From assembly GCA_013821585.1 (NCBI GenBank), contig JACDGO010000068.1, positions 1-8,651 on the forward strand: a DNA stretch of 8,651 nucleotides, written 5' to 3'. The notes under the pieces were generated by a model. The model did no database searches. It saw nothing but the letters and a program-made list of their open reading frames with translations, and had not been told where the DNA came from. Shown one piece after another: positions 5,808 to 8,651 of the stretch; position 1 is the first letter of the stretch; each line of letters begins with the position of its first letter. A program made the translations under genes and the position numbers. This stretch comes from Sphingomonadaceae bacterium. GTDB taxonomy: Bacteria; Pseudomonadota; Alphaproteobacteria; Sphingomonadales; Sphingomonadaceae.

Positions 5808-7244
5808 ATGGGGAAACGCGCTTTCGACGAGATACTGGGAGCGGGCGGCGGCAAGCCGCGACCCGAATTCGCCGGCCTCGCGCGCTGGATGAAGGAGACG
5901 GCCCCCGCCGAACTCGAACGCCGCCAGCAATCGGCCGAGGCGGCGTTTCGCCAGCTCGGCATCACCTTCGCGGTCTATGGCGACGACGAGGCGGCCGAGC
6001 GCATCATCCCGTTCGACATCGTTCCGCGCATATTCACGGCGTCCGAATGGGCAAGGCTTTCGGTGGGGCTGGTTCAACGCGTCGAGGCGATCAACGCCTT
6101 TCTTACCGATATCTACGGCGCGCGGCGCATCCTTGCCGACAAGGTGATCCCCGAGGAGCTGATCGTCGCCAATCCGCAGTTCCGGCCCGAGGTCGTGGGC
6201 GCGGCCCCTCCGCACAACATTTGGTCGCACATCTGCGGGATCGACCTGGTCCGCACCGGACCCGACGCATTCTGGGTGCTCGAGGACAATGCGCGCACCC
6301 CCTCGGGCGTGAGCTATATGCTCGAGAACCGCGAGGCGATGATCCGCCTTTGCCCCGAGCTGTTTCGCCAATATCGCGTCCAGCCGGTCGACAGCTATGG
6401 CGATGCACTGCTGGCGATGCTGCGATCGGTCGCGCCAGCGGGCGCGGGATCGGACCCGGTGTGCGTAATCCTGACGCCCGGCCGCTTCAATTCCGCCTAT
6501 TACGAGCACAGCTTCCTCGCCGACAGCCTGGGGATCGAATTGGTCGAGGCGGCGGACCTGGAGGTCGATGACGATATCGTCTGGATGCGCACGATCACCG
6601 GGCGCGTTCGCGTCGACGTGATCTACCGCCGCATCGACGACGACTTCCTCGATCCGCTTGTCTTTCGCCCCGATTCGGCTCTCGGCGTGCCGGGGCTGAT
6701 GGCCGCCTATCGTGCCGGGCAGGTCGCGATCGTCAACGCGCCCGGAACCGGTATCGCCGACGACAAGGCGATCTACAGCTACATGCCCGAGATCGTGCGC
6801 TATTATGCGGACGCCGAACCGCTGCTGCCGATCGTCGAGACCTGGCGCTGCCGCGAGAAGGCGTCGCTGCAATATGTGCTCGACCACCTGCCCGAGCTGG
6901 TCGTGAAGCTGGTCGACGGATCGGGCGGCTACGGCATGCTCGTCGGGCCGACCGCGAGCGCGACGGAGATCGAGGACTTCCGCGCCGCGCTGGTCGCCGA
7001 GCCGCACCGCTATATCGCGCAGCCGACGCTCGCGCTGTCGACGGTGCCGACGCTGACCGAAAAGGGAATCACTCCGCGCCATGTCGATTTCCGTCCGTTC
7101 GTCCTGACCGGCGCGAACGGCGTCAAGATCGTTCCCGGCGGCCTGACCCGCGTCGCGCTGCGCGAAGGTTCGCTGGTCGTCAATTCGAGCCAGGGCGGCG
7201 GGACCAAGGACAGTTTCGTGCTGATGGACGAGGGAGAGGGCTGA
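5808..7244 (+). CDS. Circularly permuted ATP-grasp protein (COG2308, DUF404/DUF407)
   Basis: A 478-residue cytoplasmic protein of the circularly permuted ATP-grasp family, predicted to use ATP to form an amide or peptide bond; its substrates are unknown. Landmarks in order: AFDEIL near the N-terminus (5-10), FWVLEDNARTPSGVSYMLEN at 155-174, YYEHSFLAD at 231-239, VIYRRIDDDFLDPLVF at 271-286, NAPGTGIADDKAIYSYMPE at 310-328, VVKLVDGSGGYGMLVGP at 365-381 (a Gly-rich nucleotide-binding loop by analogy), HVDFRPFVL at 425-433, PGGLTRVAL at 443-451 and VNSSQGGGTKDSFVL at 458-472. Full length for the family with no obvious missing motif. The ATG at 5808 lacks a clear Shine-Dalgarno site but gives the normal N-terminus. 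It is the first gene of an operon with the Alpha-E gene (1-nt gap) and the transglutaminase-like gene. In the literature this group is predicted to build or ligate small peptides. Confidence 0.93.
   Translation: MGKRAFDEILGAGGGKPRPEFAGLARWMKETAPAELERRQQSAEAAFRQLGITFAVYGDDEAAERIIPFDIVPRIFTASEWARLSVGLVQRVEAINAFLTDIYGARRILADKVIPEELIVANPQFRPEVVGAAPPHNIWSHICGIDLVRTGPDAFWVLEDNARTPSGVSYMLENREAMIRLCPELFRQYRVQPVDSYGDALLAMLRSVAPAGAGSDPVCVILTPGRFNSAYYEHSFLADSLGIELVEAADLEVDDDIVWMRTITGRVRVDVIYRRIDDDFLDPLVFRPDSALGVPGLMAAYRAGQVAIVNAPGTGIADDKAIYSYMPEIVRYYADAEPLLPIVETWRCREKASLQYVLDHLPELVVKLVDGSGGYGMLVGPTASATEIEDFRAALVAEPHRYIAQPTLALSTVPTLTEKGITPRHVDFRPFVLTGANGVKIVPGGLTRVALREGSLVVNSSQGGGTKDSFVLMDEGEG
7231..7236 (+). 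promoter_or_regulatory. Shine-Dalgarno site of the Alpha-E gene
   Basis: AGGGAG lies 9 nt before the ATG at 7246, inside the last codons of the ATP-grasp gene. It supports starting the Alpha-E protein at MLSRTAASLYWMGRY and suggests the two cistrons are translated from one message. Confidence 0.6.
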
Positions 7245-7245
7245 C

Positions 7246-8181
7246 ATGCTCTCACGCACCGCCGCCTCGCTCTACTGGATGGGCCGTTATGTCGAGCGCG
7301 CTGAGTTCACCGCGCGGCTGGTCGAGGCGACGGTGCGATTGGACGCGCTGTCGTCGCGACCCGCGGGCGAGGCGGCGTGGGCGAGCGCGCTGATGGTGAT
7401 CGACGCCGACAAGCCGTTCGCGGCGACGGGCGAGAAGCTCAACCCGCGCAACGTCGCGCGCTTTCTGACCCTGTCGAGCGAGCATCGCGGGTCGGTTGTG
7501 TCGTGCCTCGATCGCGCGCGCGACAACGCAAAGGCGGTGCGCACCGCGCTGACGCGTGAAGCCTGGCAGACGATCAATCGCGCCTGGTTGCTTTTCCACG
7601 GCCGCGCCTCGCCGGGCGATACACAGGCTACGCTCAATCTGGTCGATCAGGCGCAGGCCGAAACGCGCGGTTTCGAAGGCGCGATCGGGCGGATGCTGCG
7701 AAGCCCCTCGTCGTGGTTCATCCGTCTCGGCGCGACGGTCGAGCGCGCGGACAACACCGCGCGGCTGCTCGACGTCAAATATCATATCCTGCTGCCCGAG
7801 GGCGAGGCGGTCGGCGGCGCGGTCGACCGCGACCAGTGGACGACGATCCTTCAGACCGTGTCGGCGGTGAACGCCTATCGCTGGCTGTACCGCGAGGGAT
7901 TGACGCCGGGACGCGTGACCGAACTGCTGATTCTGCGTCGCGAGTTGCCGCGGTCGCTCGCGGCGAGCGCCGAAGAGGTAGTCCTGAACCTCAACGCGCT
8001 CGGCAAGGGTACGGGATTCCAGGGGCCGGCCGATCGCATGGCACGGCTGCGCCACGCGCGATTGGGCGACACGAAGATCGGCGCGATCATTGGCGGCGGG
8101 CTGCACGAATATCTCGAGGACTTCATAGAGGAAAACGCCGCGATCAACCAGGCGATCGCGCGTCAGTTCAGGTTCGTCTGA
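7246..8181 (+). CDS. Alpha-E domain protein (COG2307)
   Basis: A 311-residue, largely helical soluble protein of the Alpha-E family (PF04168), a constant neighbour of COG2308 ATP-grasp proteins and sometimes fused to them. Its biochemical role is unknown; a partner or scaffold for the ligase is a reasonable inference. Visible family features: MLSRTAASLYWMGRYVERAE at the N-terminus, DRARDNAKAVR at 89-99, WLLFHG at 114-119, SWFIRLGATVERADNTARLL at 156-175 and NAYRWLYREGLTPGRVTELL at 209-228. VERAEFTARLVE (16-27) and VERADNTARLLD (165-176) are clearly related, indicating an internal repeat of a charged helix. It starts 1 nt after the ATP-grasp stop, and its TGA overlaps the next gene's ATG by one base (TGATG). 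Length is normal for the family. Confidence 0.92.
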   Translation: MLSRTAASLYWMGRYVERAEFTARLVEATVRLDALSSRPAGEAAWASALMVIDADKPFAATGEKLNPRNVARFLTLSSEHRGSVVSCLDRARDNAKAVRTALTREAWQTINRAWLLFHGRASPGDTQATLNLVDQAQAETRGFEGAIGRMLRSPSSWFIRLGATVERADNTARLLDVKYHILLPEGEAVGGAVDRDQWTTILQTVSAVNAYRWLYREGLTPGRVTELLILRRELPRSLAASAEEVVLNLNALGKGTGFQGPADRMARLRHARLGDTKIGAIIGGGLHEYLEDFIEENAAINQAIARQFRFV

Positions 8182-8651
8182 TGCGCCTGAGCATCGACCA
8201 TCACAGCCTCTATAGCTTCAGCGAGCCGCAGGCGCGCGTTGTGCAGCTCCTCCGCGTGACGCCCGGCGACTATGCCGCGCAGACGGTGATCGACTGGCGG
8301 ATCGACGTCAATTGCGATGCGCGGCTGCGCACCGGGCGCGACGGCTATGGCAACGCGACGACGATGCTCTACGTCGATGGGCCGGTCACGCACCTAGCCC
8401 TGACGGTGCGCGGCGAGGTGTTGACCGAGGACATGGCGGGCGTCGTCAAGGGTGTAACCGAGCCGCTCCCGCCACTGTTCTACACGCGAACGACGCCGCT
8501 GACCGCGCCCGATGCGGCGACGGTCGCGCTGACGCGGAGCGTCGGCGGATCGGATCCGCTCGAGCGCGCGCACGCGCTCAATACAATGGTCGGCGGCGCG
8601 ATCCGCATTCATGGCGGCCGTGGCCGCGGCCGCGTGCCGGCGGAAGTGCTC
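8181..8651 (+). CDS. Transglutaminase-like family protein (partial, N-terminal part only)
   Basis: The reading frame is open from the ATG at 8181 to the window edge (157 codons) with no stop. The N-terminal part resembles the bacterial transglutaminase-like N-terminal domain (PF08379): a beta-rich start with LLRVTPGDYAAQTVIDWRID at about 23-42, RDGYGNATTMLYVDG at 53-67, and LPPLFYTRTTPLT at 96-108 leading into the linker. The last visible residues (IRIHGGRGRG, VPAEVL) correspond to the stretch shortly before the catalytic Cys in this family, so the Cys-His-Asp core lies outside and activity cannot be judged. Related full-length proteins are around 270-300 residues. It overlaps the Alpha-E stop by one base, so it is the third gene of the operon. 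In such clusters it is predicted to act as a peptidase or transferase on the ATP-grasp product or its target. Confidence 0.85.
   Translation, partial: MRLSIDHHSLYSFSEPQARVVQLLRVTPGDYAAQTVIDWRIDVNCDARLRTGRDGYGNATTMLYVDGPVTHLALTVRGEVLTEDMAGVVKGVTEPLPPLFYTRTTPLTAPDAATVALTRSVGGSDPLERAHALNTMVGGAIRIHGGRGRGRVPAEVL

Noticed and set aside
5451..7259. 602-codon open frame on the minus strand opposite the ATP-grasp gene
   Set aside because: Low-complexity Arg/Asp/Ala-rich translation with no family resemblance. Both genuine proteins in this stretch have full family motifs in other frames.

Overview
The window is GC-rich, densely packed chromosomal DNA from an alphaproteobacterium, most likely a sphingomonad. 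This is inferred from the alphaproteobacterial SspB adaptor, the UPF0314/DUF2585 membrane protein, the hisB-hisH-hisA order and the general sequence style; there is no rRNA or other definitive marker. All gaps between genes are under 100 nt. I see no tRNA, rRNA, CRISPR array, insertion sequence or phage gene.

Left part (1-1879, minus strand): the histidine cluster hisB, hisH, hisA, read right to left. The genes overlap (GTGA overlap between hisB and hisH, 13 nt between hisH and hisA). hisA is cut by the window edge, and hisF would be expected next. These enzymes carry out middle steps of histidine synthesis. Facing the other way are sspB (1958-2440), a specificity adaptor for ClpXP proteolysis, and fumC (2478-3860), class II fumarase of the TCA cycle. 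A perfect 10-bp inverted repeat lies across the sspB stop codon just before the fumC ribosome binding site.

Middle part (3857-5713, minus strand): a compact three-gene unit transcribed right to left. It encodes a YqcI/YcgG (GntA-like) protein, a DUF1989 urea-carboxylase-associated protein whose start overlaps the previous gene by 11 nt, and a DUF2585/UPF0314 membrane protein. Characterised relatives of the first two act on guanidino compounds, so a small guanidino or nitrogen-modification pathway is a reasonable but unproven idea. The last gene converges on fumC so tightly that both TAG stops lie in one CTAG.

Right part (5808-8651, plus strand): a divergent three-gene operon with a circularly permuted ATP-grasp protein (COG2308), an Alpha-E helical protein (COG2307) and a transglutaminase-like protein cut by the window edge before its catalytic core. 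This conserved set has been predicted to make or attach a peptide, often next to the proteasome-like Anbu peptidase, but to my knowledge its product is not established. It and the GntA-like/DUF1989 pair are the best candidates for undescribed biology here. They share a 94-nt divergent intergenic region containing a 6-bp inverted repeat.
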